From the NCBI GenBank assembly GCA_047614005.1, contig JBLHIK010000005.1, forward strand, positions 1 to 36,610: a stretch of 36,610 bases of DNA, given 5' to 3'. This document shows positions 7,666 to 15,435 of this stretch, piece by piece. The notes under the pieces are model-generated. The model ran no database searches. It was not told the DNA's origin and saw only the letters and a program-made list of their open reading frames with translations. Position 1 is the stretch's first letter. Every line of letters begins with the position of its first letter. The DNA is from JBLHIK01 sp047614005. Lineage in GTDB: Bacteria > Patescibacteriota > Minisyncoccia > Phycocordibacterales > UBA1006. Position numbers and translations under genes: made by a program.

Positions 7666-7881
7666 ATGGATGCACTAAAAGATTTAAAATGGCTTATCTT
7701 TATTATCATAGCAATGTGGGGGGCGTGGGCATACTTCGGAGGAGCAGAAAGACTAAGAGAAGAAGGTACTGCCCCTTTCATTACTCCTTCTGAAGACGTA
7801 AGTGATGATGGAGAAGTATATGGACCTGGAGAAATAGCACCAGAGTCAGAAAGGGATACTTCTATAAATAGAACAAATTAA
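7666..7881 (+). CDS. Small single-pass membrane protein, hypothetical
   Basis: A 71-residue protein with one TM helix (about residues 9-25, LIFIIIAMWGAWAYFG) and an acidic tail rich in Glu, Asp, Ser and Pro. It begins 13 bases after the ruvA stop, so it is likely on the ruvA transcript. No family recognised. The stop is followed by a strong bidirectional terminator. Confidence 0.65.
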   Translation: MDALKDLKWLIFIIIAMWGAWAYFGGAERLREEGTAPFITPSEDVSDDGEVYGPGEIAPESERDTSINRTN

Positions 7882-7886
7882 GTTTT

Positions 7887-7917
7887 AAAATACCACTACA
7901 GATGTAGTGGTATTTTA
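7887..7917. terminator. Bidirectional terminator between the 7666 gene and the SpoU methyltransferase
   Basis: Stem ATACCACTAC (7890-7899), loop AGAT, GTAGTGGTAT (7904-7913), with A-run before and TTTT after. It serves the convergent genes on both strands. Confidence 0.88.
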
Positions 7918-8409
7918 TTTATCAAATAAACCAAAGAGAGCTATACCACCTGCAACCGAGACATTAAGAGATTCTTTTTTTCCATAGAGAGGTATCTCTA
8001 CTATCTCATCCATAAGAGAGAGTGTTTCTTTCGAAATACCTTCTGGCTCATTTCCAAGAACAAGAGCTGTTTTTTCTGAAGGGGCTACCTCTTTATAATC
8101 CTTCGATTTTTCATCTTGTTCAAGAGCCCACAAGACAAACCCTTCTTCCTTTAGTTTTTCAAAAAGATCTTTCTCATTTTCACAATATTCCCAGGAAACA
8201 TTTTTCTCTGCCCCGAGTGCTACCTTTGCTATATCTTTTCTCTCTCTTCCAAATCTATCAAGAGGAGACGGCGTCGTACCGACGCAGTATATCTTTGATA
8301 CCCCTATAGCATCTGCTGTGCGAAACAAAGAACCTACGTTGTAAACACTACGCAAATCAAGCAATACAAGGTGAATAATCTTTTTCTGGATTCTGCTTGC
8401 AGTTTTCAT
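7915..8409 (-). CDS. SpoU/TrmH-family RNA 2'-O-methyltransferase
   Basis: A 164-residue SPOUT-fold enzyme that would methylate a ribose in tRNA or rRNA using S-adenosylmethionine. SPOUT motifs are clear: LLDLRSVYNVGSLFRTADA (motif 1, near 16-34), LVLGNEPEGIS (motif 2, near 118-128) and SLNVSVAGGIALF (motif 3, near 146-158). It has only the catalytic domain. The frame extends upstream to 8445, almost into tRNA-Lys, but ATG 8409 is preceded by TATACT eight bases upstream and gives the shorter, more typical N-terminus. It diverges from tRNA-Lys. The exact RNA target cannot be told. Confidence 0.88.
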   Translation of the reverse strand: MKTASRIQKKIIHLVLLDLRSVYNVGSLFRTADAIGVSKIYCVGTTPSPLDRFGRERKDIAKVALGAEKNVSWEYCENEKDLFEKLKEEGFVLWALEQDEKSKDYKEVAPSEKTALVLGNEPEGISKETLSLMDEIVEIPLYGKKESLNVSVAGGIALFGLFDK

Positions 8410-8446
8410 ATAAATTGAGTATAGTACTTTTGTTGAAAATAACAAT

Positions 8447-8519
8447 CCGCTCGTAGCTCAGCTGGTAGAGCAGCAGCCTTTTAAGCTGACGGTCGAAGGT
8501 TCGAACCCTTCCGAGCGGA
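8447..8519 (+). tRNA. tRNA-Lys, anticodon TTT
   Basis: A 73-base cloverleaf: acceptor CCGCTCG/CGAGCGG (8447-8453 with 8512-8518), D-arm GCTC/GAGC, anticodon loop CTTTTAA (anticodon TTT, 8480-8482) on stem GCAGC/GCTGA with a G-A mismatch at its base, T-arm GAAGG-TTCGAAC-CCTTC (8495-8511), discriminator A. CCA is not encoded. It is followed at once by a perfect hairpin terminator. Confidence 0.94.
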
Positions 8520-8521
8520 CT

Positions 8522-8565
8522 AAAAACAAAGACCTCAAGACAAATGTCTTGAGGTCTTTGTTTTT
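8522..8565 (+). terminator. Perfect 21-bp hairpin terminator of tRNA-Lys
   Basis: Arms 8522-8542 and 8545-8565 are perfectly complementary around a two-base loop and end in TTTTT. It begins three bases after the tRNA. Confidence 0.9.
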
Positions 8566-8567
8566 CT

Positions 8568-8584
8568 GCTCGGAAGGGTTCGAA
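8568..8584 (-). repeat. Inverted 17-bp copy of the tRNA-Lys 3' end
   Basis: GCTCGGAAGGGTTCGAA is the exact reverse complement of tRNA-Lys 8500-8516 (T-loop, T-stem and acceptor strand). It lies two bases after the terminator T-run. The same tRNA-hairpin-inverted-tRNA arrangement is found at tRNA-Arg. Confidence 0.92.
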
Positions 8585-8651
8585 AAGAGTCATATATATT
8601 GTATTAACCATCCATAAAAAGATATTAAAAACACTACTTATCTGTACAACC

Positions 8652-8660
8652 TGTGTATAA
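8652..8660 (-). other. Isolated DnaA-box-like sequence
   Basis: TGTGTATAA, the complement of consensus TTATACACA. It is single, in AT-rich DNA and far from dnaA, so it may be chance. Confidence 0.25.
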
Positions 8661-8700
8661 CTATGTATAAAGAGATAATAGTTTGTGGTATATTACAAAT

Positions 8701-8917
8701 ATAGCAGAACCCGCTCGGCTCGTAAGCCTTAACAAAATAGTTCTTGCTAAGAAATACAATTAAATAACAAATATGGATTGATTGCTTTGATCTTGTCTCT
8801 TGTTCTTTTTTAAACTAAAAACTGTTCTTTTTTAAAATTTTTATATTATATACTCACAAAAGGCTTCCTTTTAATTTTCATCTTTTTTTACATGGCTATT
8901 ATTTGAAGCCTTTTTTT
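8701..8917 (+). ncRNA. Candidate structured small RNA
   Basis: A gene-free stretch with the parts of an RNA gene. An extended -10 (TGG-TATATT, 8686-8694) predicts a start at 8701. The first bases form a stem AGCAGAAC/GTTCTTGCT (8703-8710 with 8740-8748) enclosing a hairpin GGCT-CGTA-AGCC (8717-8728). The region ends with AAAAGGCTTC (8858-8867) pairing across a 37-base loop with GAAGCCTTTT (8905-8914) and a T-run. No open frame fits. I cannot match it to 6S, SRP, tmRNA or RNase P RNA. The end hairpin may instead terminate holA on the other strand. Confidence 0.35.
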
Positions 8918-8931
8918 ATACCCAAAATATT

Positions 8932-9654
8932 TTATAGAGAAAGTATCACTTGCTCGAGCTCATGTTCGAGATTGTATTTACTCTCTACTCTACTAAGATG
9001 AGAGATAGTAATCAATTTTTTTAATACACTTTGAACTTCTTCTATAGTGTATTTTTTTGTACCTTTTTGAGACTGACTAAAACTATATGGTTTCATACTC
9101 TTATGAGCATAATCGCTATCTTGAAAAATATGTATCATCATGAGACATTGCCACGACAAAGGAGGAATAAGTGCATCAGCACCTACTCCACTATCAATAA
9201 AATCTCTATATGTCAGCCACAACACCCTCTTATCTCTTGAGAGAAAATGTTTGTTAATCTCAAATACATTTTTCTTATTATTTATTATTGCTTTTGAATC
9301 TTTAAATTCAAGTATTTCAATTTTTTCTTTTTCAAATATTTTTTTATCTTTTGCGAGTAGCTTTTCATCAGAAAAAAGATATATGGTCTCGCTCTCATGT
9401 AAGTACTGAATATGCTCAAGAGATTGCTTGTCAGTCAAAAGAGATGTCAGTCCCCCTTTCACATATATGAAAGCTCTTCCTCCAAACATATCTACAGATC
9501 CTGCATGCATGCGTAAATCTCCCCATGAGATATTGTCAGAATCAGAATAAGTGTGAAATGCACTTTGAGAGAATTTATCTTTTGCACGACTCATCCATGT
9601 ATCTTGTTTTTCTTTTTTTTCTTTTGTAAGTGGCCCAATAAAAAGAGTAATCAT
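8932..9654 (-). CDS. holA: DNA polymerase III delta subunit-like protein
   Basis: A 240-residue protein that resembles the clamp-loader delta subunit: an N-terminal alpha/beta domain ending in a 'DMFGGRAFIYVKG' strand (near 55-67), where delta proteins carry the F-x-x-x-K/R-hv-hv pattern, and a helical C-terminal half with 'FEINKHFLSRDKRVLWLTY' (near 131-149) like the delta 'FxLxDAhhxRD' helix. No Walker A, as expected for delta. The family is poorly conserved, so this is moderate. ATG 9654 was chosen over 9669: TATACT lies exactly six bases upstream. An ATTCAC/GTGAAT dyad (9668-9681) overlaps the promoter. Confidence 0.6.
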   Translation of the reverse strand: MITLFIGPLTKEKKEKQDTWMSRAKDKFSQSAFHTYSDSDNISWGDLRMHAGSVDMFGGRAFIYVKGGLTSLLTDKQSLEHIQYLHESETIYLFSDEKLLAKDKKIFEKEKIEILEFKDSKAIINNKKNVFEINKHFLSRDKRVLWLTYRDFIDSGVGADALIPPLSWQCLMMIHIFQDSDYAHKSMKPYSFSQSQKGTKKYTIEEVQSVLKKLITISHLSRVESKYNLEHELEQVILSL

Positions 9655-9669
9655 ATCTATAGTATACAT

Positions 9670-9810
9670 TCACAAGTGAATCTTTGCATCTTATTGAAAA
9701 TAAGATACACTGAGGAGGAATGTTCTTTCTAAAGCATTCTTTTTTAGGAAAGAATCTATAAGAAGAAAAGTCTTACTTTTCTTCAGAGTGGTGCATTTAT
9801 GTATCACTCA
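9670..9810. other. Hairpin-rich intergenic region upstream of holA
   Basis: Successive dyads: ATCTTATT-GAA-AATAAGAT (9688-9706), GAATG/CATTC (9719-9738), a 10-bp perfect GAAGAAAAGT-CTT-ACTTTTCTTC (9762-9784) and GAGTG/CACTC (9786-9809). No open frame of note. They could be an untranslated RNA or parts of the flanking control regions; I see no promoter that decides it. Confidence 0.35.
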
Positions 9811-9853
9811 AAAAAAGAAAGCGTCGCCCTTCGGGCGACGCTTTCTTTTTTTA
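9811..9853 (-). terminator. GC-rich terminator of the 9856-10308 gene
   Basis: Stem GCGTCGCCC (9821-9829), loop, GGGCGACGC (9833-9841), extended by AAAGAAA/TTTCTTT and ending in T-runs on both strands. The same nine-base stem recurs at 13227-13247. Confidence 0.9.
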
Positions 9854-9855
9854 CT

Positions 9856-10308
9856 TTAATGACTGTGAGAATAAATATCTTCTTCACTTTCTATTTCTTT
9901 AATTTTCTTTCTATATATAGACATAAAAATTTGATATGAGAGAAGCCCCATAATAAATGCAATAATTACTACACTTAATGAGTTTAAAATAAAACCAAAA
10001 CCAACAATACTTAATACAAGCCCGTTATGGACAGGTGTTTGCATTATAAAGTATGGACCTTTTTTTAATTGTTGTTTTTTTACACAAGTATCACCATGAA
10101 ATGCATGTCGTGTTGTATAAGCTGCCCAAAAAACAAGAACTGTTCCAATAACAAGAAAAACAGCTCCAATATACTCAAAAAAAGAAGGAAAGACCCTAAG
10201 AGGTATAATAAAATCTAAACTAATCCCACACATAAAACCTATCAGGTGGGTATTATATGAATATATAACAATCTCATGAATGCTTTTACTTTGTAGTTTT
10301 TCACCCAT
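9856..10308 (-). CDS. ICMT/PEMT-like membrane methyltransferase family protein
   Basis: A 150-residue membrane protein with four or five TM helices. The stretch LKKGPYFIMQTPVHNGL (about residues 81-97) corresponds to the SAM-binding GPYxxxRHP loop of isoprenylcysteine/phospholipid methyltransferases, but here Arg-His-Pro is changed to Gln-Thr-Pro with a later His. The C-terminal EESEED-type acidic end corresponds loosely to the family's Glu-Glu motif. It may methylate a lipid or be a degenerate, non-catalytic member. ATG 10308 has TACAAT exactly six bases upstream, which fixes the start. It lies downstream of polA on the same strand but has its own promoter. Confidence 0.6.
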   Translation of the reverse strand: MGEKLQSKSIHEIVIYSYNTHLIGFMCGISLDFIIPLRVFPSFFEYIGAVFLVIGTVLVFWAAYTTRHAFHGDTCVKKQQLKKGPYFIMQTPVHNGLVLSIVGFGFILNSLSVVIIAFIMGLLSYQIFMSIYRKKIKEIESEEDIYSHSH

Positions 10309-10339
10309 GCAATAATTGTATCACAAGAATCCTCTCTTT

Positions 10340-12715
10340 TTATTTTTTTTGATCTTTCATTGACCCCCAGTCTTTTCCAATGCAAACATCTACAGAGAGA
10401 GGTACCGTTTTTTTGTTTTTTGTAAATTCATCGGGTAATACATTTTGCATTGTTTCTTGTATGAGTAGGCTCACTTCTTTTACTTTTGACTCTTTCACTT
10501 CATATACAAGTTCATCGTGTATTTGAAGAACCAGAAAAGCATCTTTGGAGTACCCTTGTTTCTCTACAGCCTCTTCAGTCTGTATCATAGCGAGCTTTAT
10601 AATATCGGCTGCTGTTCCTTGTACAGGAGCATTGATAGCCATACGCTCTTCCATCGCTCGCAAGAAAGGAACTTTCGAATTGATAGCAGAAAAATATCTC
10701 CTTCTACCGAAGAGTGTTTCGCTATATCCTGTCTTTCTCACTCCCTCTTTCACTTTTTCAAGATATCCCAAGAGAGTTGGAAATGTTTCGAAGTAGTCAT
10801 TATAAAAATTTTGTGCTTCTTTTGTATCTGTATCTATTGCTTTTGCTAATGAGCGAACTCCCATACCGTAAAGCATTCCAAAGTTAATAGCTTTTGCATT
10901 GCGCCTCTGAGTACTGGTTACTTCACTTTCATCTACTCCATATACTTTTGCAGCAACAGCGCTATGAACATCTACTCCTCTTTGAAATATATCTATCATG
11001 GCGTCATCTTGAGAAAGAAAAGCTGCTATACGAAGTTCTATCTGCGAATAATCAGCAGCAACCAACACAAATCCTTCTGGAGCAACAAAAGCATTTCTAA
11101 TAGCAAAACCCAGAGGTGTCTTTATGGGTATATTTTGCATGTTTGGATTGTTGCTCGAAAAACGACCTGTTGTGGTTCCGTCTTGTACAAAATCAGCATG
11201 AATACGCCCATCTTCTTTTACATAATGAGGCAATGTATCAATATATGTAGAGAGAAGCTTCTGAAGCTCTCTATACCTCTCAACAAGAGGAATAATAGGG
11301 TGTACAAGAGCTAGGTTTTCCAGAACGCTTGCCTTGGTAGAGTATGCACCTCCTGCGCTTTTCTTTACGCCTTTTGTAGGCAATTCCAAAACAGTAAACA
11401 AAATATGTGAGAGCTGTTTTGGTGAATTTATATTAAATTCTTCCCCCGCTTCTTTGTATATTTTACTGCGAAATGTTTCAAGAGTCTTGTGATATTTTTT
11501 TGATAGCTTTTGTAGGTATACTGTATCGAGAGTAATACCCCTTTTGGACATGGTAGTAACATATGATGAAAGTGGCTCTTCTATGTTTTCATATACATAC
11601 ATTACTCCCTCTTTCTGAAGAAGAGATACTAGTTTTTCTTTCAAGTCTGTTATGTTTTTACACCTGAGCTCTCTCGCAATAGTCTCCACATCTTCTCGCG
11701 GACGCTCTGAGTGTAATACCCAGAAAAGTAGCTGGACATCAGCCCCTTCTTTTTCAGAAAAAATAAATTCTTCTTTTTTTATATTATTCTCTTTTGGAGG
11801 TATTACGCCCAAATCTTCGCAGCGCTTAATAATGCTTTTGAAAGAAAGCTTCTGGAGCATTTCACGAACAGCTTCCGGTGAAATAGTTTCCCTGTATAAA
11901 ACAAGCTCCACTGACACCGGTGCATCGAGGCGTATCTGCGCTAGAGTTTTTGAAAAGAAAGCTTCTTCTTCCTGATCGATGAGAAGCTGGACCATGCGAG
12001 GTGTTACTCCTGCATCTTGTACTTTTTGAGCATTATCATGAAGGATTTCGTAGAGGTTTTCTATTGTTTGAAAATTCTGAAGCAAGATAGTAGCAGTTTT
12101 TTCTCCAATACCCTTTACTCCTGGAATATTATCAGAAGGATCTCCTCGGAGACCTTTATAGTCCACAACAAGCTCAGGACCAAAACCATATCTTTCATGC
12201 ACCTTATCTTCATCGTATAAAATAGTATCTTTTATACCCTTTCGCAGGGTGTATACCTGTACTCTTTTTTTATCTATGAGAGAGAGTGTATCCATATCAC
12301 CTGACGCAATGATGATGTCATAGTCTGTTTCATTTTTAAACTTCTCTGAAAGTGTTCCTATAATGTCATCTGCCTCAAATCCAGGAGCATCTACAACAGG
12401 AATACCAAACACTTCAAAGATATCTCTTGAGGTAGAGAACTGTCTCACAAGAGCTTCATCCGCAACACTACGTCCTGCCTTGTATTCCTTGTATGCCTCA
12501 TGGCGAAATGTTTTCTGAGGAAGATCATAACATGCCACCATATAGTCAGGGGAGAGGTCTTGAATGAGAGAGAGTAACATAGAACAAAGACCGTACAGAG
12601 CACCTGTAGGCTCGCCGTTAGGAGAAATAAAATCAGGCAATGCATGATAAGCACGATGAATAATAGCGTGAGCATCAATCAGTACCAGTGTCTCTTTTTT
12701 ACTTTTCTTTACCAT
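10340..12715 (-). CDS. polA: DNA polymerase I
   Basis: A 791-residue repair/Okazaki-processing polymerase. The N-terminal 5'-3' exonuclease is intact: LVLIDAHAIIHRAYHALP, IIIASGDMDTLSLID (near 135) and GLRGDPSDNIPGVKGIGEKTA. The middle (about 290-390) is short and lacks recognisable 3'-5' proofreading residues. The polymerase domain has all three motifs: A (AADYSQIELR), B (RRNAKAINFGMLYG) and C (QIHDELVYEV). The frame allows a GTG at 12721, but ATG 12715 is preceded by TGC-TACAAT at 12722-12727, six bases upstream, so translation probably starts there on a leaderless mRNA. It follows tsaE by about 26 bases on the same strand. Confidence 0.96.
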   Translation of the reverse strand: MVKKSKKETLVLIDAHAIIHRAYHALPDFISPNGEPTGALYGLCSMLLSLIQDLSPDYMVACYDLPQKTFRHEAYKEYKAGRSVADEALVRQFSTSRDIFEVFGIPVVDAPGFEADDIIGTLSEKFKNETDYDIIIASGDMDTLSLIDKKRVQVYTLRKGIKDTILYDEDKVHERYGFGPELVVDYKGLRGDPSDNIPGVKGIGEKTATILLQNFQTIENLYEILHDNAQKVQDAGVTPRMVQLLIDQEEEAFFSKTLAQIRLDAPVSVELVLYRETISPEAVREMLQKLSFKSIIKRCEDLGVIPPKENNIKKEEFIFSEKEGADVQLLFWVLHSERPREDVETIARELRCKNITDLKEKLVSLLQKEGVMYVYENIEEPLSSYVTTMSKRGITLDTVYLQKLSKKYHKTLETFRSKIYKEAGEEFNINSPKQLSHILFTVLELPTKGVKKSAGGAYSTKASVLENLALVHPIIPLVERYRELQKLLSTYIDTLPHYVKEDGRIHADFVQDGTTTGRFSSNNPNMQNIPIKTPLGFAIRNAFVAPEGFVLVAADYSQIELRIAAFLSQDDAMIDIFQRGVDVHSAVAAKVYGVDESEVTSTQRRNAKAINFGMLYGMGVRSLAKAIDTDTKEAQNFYNDYFETFPTLLGYLEKVKEGVRKTGYSETLFGRRRYFSAINSKVPFLRAMEERMAINAPVQGTAADIIKLAMIQTEEAVEKQGYSKDAFLVLQIHDELVYEVKESKVKEVSLLIQETMQNVLPDEFTKNKKTVPLSVDVCIGKDWGSMKDQKK

Positions 12716-12741
12716 GGTCACATTGTAGCACGAGGTATGTG

Positions 12742-13206
12742 TTACTCTTCTTCTCTTTTAGAGAAAGTAAGAGTGCGAACATCTCCAGAGAGACCTATAT
12801 CAACATGAAACACATTTTTTGTTTTACTGAAAAACCCAAATCCTTGTTCTGGCCATTCAATGCAAGAGAGGGTTCCTTTTTCGCATATCATCTCGTTCAA
12901 ATGCAATACCTCGAGTTCGCGAGATTCTTCTATGCGATAAAGATCGGCATGGAGAAGTTTCGGAAAAGCACTATCGGCAGTAGAGTATTCACCCATGATT
13001 ACAAAAGTAGGACTTGTAACATGCTCTTTAATACCTAACAACCTTGCTATACTCTGAACAAAGGCAGTTTTTCCTACACCTAAATCTCCAGATAAAAGAA
13101 TCACGGAATATTCATTGCTCTCTTTTTTAATATATGAAAGTATTTCTTGTGCAATATTCTGAGTATCTTCGAGAGAGTTACTCATATATGTTTCTATAAT
13201 ATTCAT
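12742..13206 (-). CDS. tsaE: tRNA t6A-modification ATPase TsaE
   Basis: A 154-residue P-loop ATPase needed with TsaB/TsaD for threonylcarbamoyladenosine at tRNA position 37. Walker A is GDLGVGKT (40-47); the family's TSPTFVIMGEY follows near 68-78, LLHADLYRIE near 89-98 and CIEWPEQG near 118-125. Length is typical. The frame is open to 13260, across a terminator, but ATG 13206 has a perfect TATAAT (13213-13218) six bases upstream, so the start is there. It runs into polA with short spacing. Confidence 0.93.
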   Translation of the reverse strand: MNIIETYMSNSLEDTQNIAQEILSYIKKESNEYSVILLSGDLGVGKTAFVQSIARLLGIKEHVTSPTFVIMGEYSTADSAFPKLLHADLYRIEESRELEVLHLNEMICEKGTLSCIEWPEQGFGFFSKTKNVFHVDIGLSGDVRTLTFSKREEE

Positions 13207-13212
13207 GAAACT

Positions 13213-13218
13213 ATTATA
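13213..13218 (-). promoter_or_regulatory. -10 element of tsaE (leaderless type)
   Basis: TATAAT in extended context TGT-TATAAT, ending six bases before ATG 13206. It overlaps the tail of the upstream terminator, so one gene's end and the next gene's promoter are packed together. Confidence 0.75.
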
Positions 13219-13220
13219 AC

Positions 13221-13252
13221 AAAAAAGCGTCGCCCGAAGGGCGACGCTTTTT
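13221..13252 (-). terminator. GC-rich terminator of the surface-protein gene
   Basis: GCGTCGCCC (13227-13235), loop GAA, GGGCGACGC (13239-13247), with A- and T-runs outside. Same stem as the terminator at 9821-9841. Confidence 0.9.
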
Positions 13253-13278
13253 CTATACATGAAACATGTATGTTTCGA

Positions 13279-15192
13279 TTAACGAATTTGATTGTTGTTT
13301 ATTGGTCGCTTATCTTGTGTAGCTAGTTTTCGCCCAATATATACAAGAGCAAGAATAACTAGGATAAGGAGCAACCATCCACCAAGTGTTTGAGGGAAGA
13401 AACTTCCTCCAAAGAGTGATAGACCTGCAAGTGAACTATTTTGGTTTTGAACTACATCATGCACCGCATAGTCGATAGCATCATCTTGTGCTCCTGATGG
13501 AGTTGTAAATGCTATCACCACTGTCGATACGAGAGTATCTTCTGTTGTACGTACGAGATCACCATTGATTACGAGCTCACCGTCTTCATCTTTCTTCATA
13601 TCTCCTATGATGAAAGTTACTGTGTGCTTGTCTTTATTATAATCTCCACGATTTGTTCGCTGGAATATAATATCCTCTGGTAGTTCCACAGAAATAACAG
13701 TATCAAAGAGCTCGTGCCCTCCAATGTTCTCATATGTAACAATGTACTCTACACGATCACCTTCATATATAGTGTCAAACTCTGGCTCTATATTCAAAGC
13801 AATGTGTTGATGTCCACTACCTCCACCTGTATATATTACAGTTGGTGGTACATACGTATTTGAAAATGTTTTAAAAGATTTTGTAGCTCCACAGTCAGTC
13901 CCTTCGCTGTTTCTTGAACACCCACGGAAATAGTAGATAGTGTCTACAGAGAGTCCTGATATGAAACCTGTAATAGGAGTAGAGTCCACTGAGGAAGAAA
14001 TAGTCCGAGACATAGTATCTGCTCCAAGTGAATTAGTACGACCCCATTCAATCCATGCTGTGGTTGTATCTCCATTTGGAAATATAAGTGCCCCGAGTGT
14101 CGCCGATGTAGTTGATACACCTGTTGCAGTAGTTGTTACTGCTTCTGGAAGGTCTCCTTCTGGAGAAACCTCCCCATCAGTAGTAAAACTTTTTACAGAA
14201 CCACAGTCTTCATCACCTGTGCGGTCTTCCGCACATGCTCGAAAGTAGTATCGAGTGTTGTCGTTGAGACCTGAGAGATTTTTATCAAAATCTCCTGTCG
14301 AGTTTGTATCACCTGAGAGTTGGAGCATTCGTCCATCTCCATCTTCTACATCACTTCGGTCAGTATCCCACTCGAACCAGAGATCTACATCTCCCGCACC
14401 AGTATCACGAAGTTCTCCTTCGAGACGCGCAGAATCTTCATCAACATTGTATGCTGAACCTGTGTCTACTTCTACATTATCATTATCTGATATTGGAGAA
14501 TTATACTCATTGTCGTCAGAAGACGAACTACATCCTGGATCGTTTGGATAATCTACATAACCATCATTGTCATTATCATATCCATCATTACATTCATATG
14601 TTTGTGTTTGATTTCCCTCTACGAGAAATGAAGCCACAACAGATCCTTGAGTTACCCAAGTGTTGTTTGTATTATATGGATCATCTGGACCAATATCTCC
14701 AAGCTCTAGACCTGAACTAAATATAGTATTTGAACTTGAGTATGCTGGAGTTGCTTGAGTTTGAGATTGATTCGGATACCATTTTGCGTCTATAAAAGAG
14801 AGAGTACCTCCTCCCATAATAGCAACATTTACGTTTCCTGATACTTGCCCAGCATTAGATGCCTGAACGCGACCGTTGAAGTTTACACTTGTTGTCGTTG
14901 AAGAGAGAGGAGAAGTAAGAAAGACACGAGTATCTCGAGCTGTTTCATTATAAGCAGTATTGTGATAATAAATACGCACATTTACCGTCTCACCGTGTTG
15001 AGCCGTTACTGATGTTTGGTTTTTCCAACAAGGATCGTTTTCTGTTACTGCTTTTCCCTTAACAGCAATCATCACTGTAGGACAATCACCACTATCATTG
15101 TTAAAACTCGCCGCATGTGAAAACACAGGCAGAGCGAGGATTGCAAAAACTGCAATCAGAGTCATATGTAGTTGTTTTTTGATAAAATTCAT
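13279..15192 (-). CDS. Large cell-surface protein with fibronectin III-like domains and C-terminal anchor
   Basis: A 637-residue exported protein. Signal peptide ends near ALPVFSHAA (about residue 28). Then a beta-sandwich region (about 30-200), an acidic, calcium-type repeat ECNDGYDNDNDGYVDYPNDP (near 205-225), two fibronectin III-like repeats each ending 'YYFRAC/YYFRGC...SFxT' (about 250-340 and 355-445), a DUF11/CARDB-like domain (about 470-580) and one C-terminal TM helix with a basic tail. Such proteins are typical CPR surface proteins for attachment. The frame starts at 15225 but ATG 15192 gives the signal peptide. A strong promoter and hairpin leader lie upstream. Confidence 0.82.
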   Translation of the reverse strand: MNFIKKQLHMTLIAVFAILALPVFSHAASFNNDSGDCPTVMIAVKGKAVTENDPCWKNQTSVTAQHGETVNVRIYYHNTAYNETARDTRVFLTSPLSSTTTSVNFNGRVQASNAGQVSGNVNVAIMGGGTLSFIDAKWYPNQSQTQATPAYSSSNTIFSSGLELGDIGPDDPYNTNNTWVTQGSVVASFLVEGNQTQTYECNDGYDNDNDGYVDYPNDPGCSSSSDDNEYNSPISDNDNVEVDTGSAYNVDEDSARLEGELRDTGAGDVDLWFEWDTDRSDVEDGDGRMLQLSGDTNSTGDFDKNLSGLNDNTRYYFRACAEDRTGDEDCGSVKSFTTDGEVSPEGDLPEAVTTTATGVSTTSATLGALIFPNGDTTTAWIEWGRTNSLGADTMSRTISSSVDSTPITGFISGLSVDTIYYFRGCSRNSEGTDCGATKSFKTFSNTYVPPTVIYTGGGSGHQHIALNIEPEFDTIYEGDRVEYIVTYENIGGHELFDTVISVELPEDIIFQRTNRGDYNKDKHTVTFIIGDMKKDEDGELVINGDLVRTTEDTLVSTVVIAFTTPSGAQDDAIDYAVHDVVQNQNSSLAGLSLFGGSFFPQTLGGWLLLILVILALVYIGRKLATQDKRPINNNQIR

Positions 15193-15210
15193 AAAAATAT
15201 AAATATATTG

Positions 15211-15244
15211 ACACGATACGTACATTTTTATAAATATCGTGCCT
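15211..15244 (-). promoter_or_regulatory. Hairpin in the leader of the surface-protein gene
   Basis: CACGATA/TATCGTG arms within the roughly 70-base leader between promoter and ATG 15192. Confidence 0.4.
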
Positions 15245-15268
15245 TTCTTACTTCTTAATAATATACAT

Positions 15269-15298
15269 ATTATAGCATATATAATATGTCTTTGTCAA
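15269..15298 (-). promoter_or_regulatory. Strong sigma-70-type promoter of the surface-protein gene
   Basis: On the minus strand TTGACA (15298-15293), 18 bases, TATAAT (15274-15269): both hexamers perfect. Predicted start near 15262, leaving a leader of about 70 bases. Confidence 0.8.
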
Positions 15299-15351
15299 GT
15301 GTTATTTAACGTTCAGGCTTCAATACACACTGTATTAAAAACTGAAAATTA

Positions 15352-15422
15352 AAGGCAATCTTTTTCTTAAAAGAAAAGGATTGCCTTAGTTTTTTATGCT
15401 TTCACCTTGAAAGCTTTTTTTA
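15352..15422. terminator. Two hairpins after the 15436-16521 gene
   Basis: AAGGCAATC...GATTGCCTT (about 15352-15387, 17-bp near-perfect stem, TTTTTT after it on the plus strand) and GCTTTC-ACCTT-GAAAGC with a seven-T run (about 15399-15422). They lie after the minus-strand gene's stop, but the T-runs favour plus-strand transcription, so direction is unclear. Confidence 0.6.
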
Positions 15423-15435
15423 AATTAAAGAACAG

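Noticed and set aside
8357..8611. Minus-strand frame of 84 codons across tRNA-Lys (contains SPLGRVRTFDRQLKRL)
   Set aside because: It is the translation of the complement of tRNA-Lys and its flanks, a well-known false protein; the tRNA explains the sequence.
13940..14720. Long plus-strand frames inside the surface-protein gene
   Set aside because: They lie opposite a gene with signal peptide, domains and anchor; their Ser/Arg- and His-rich composition is an antisense artefact.
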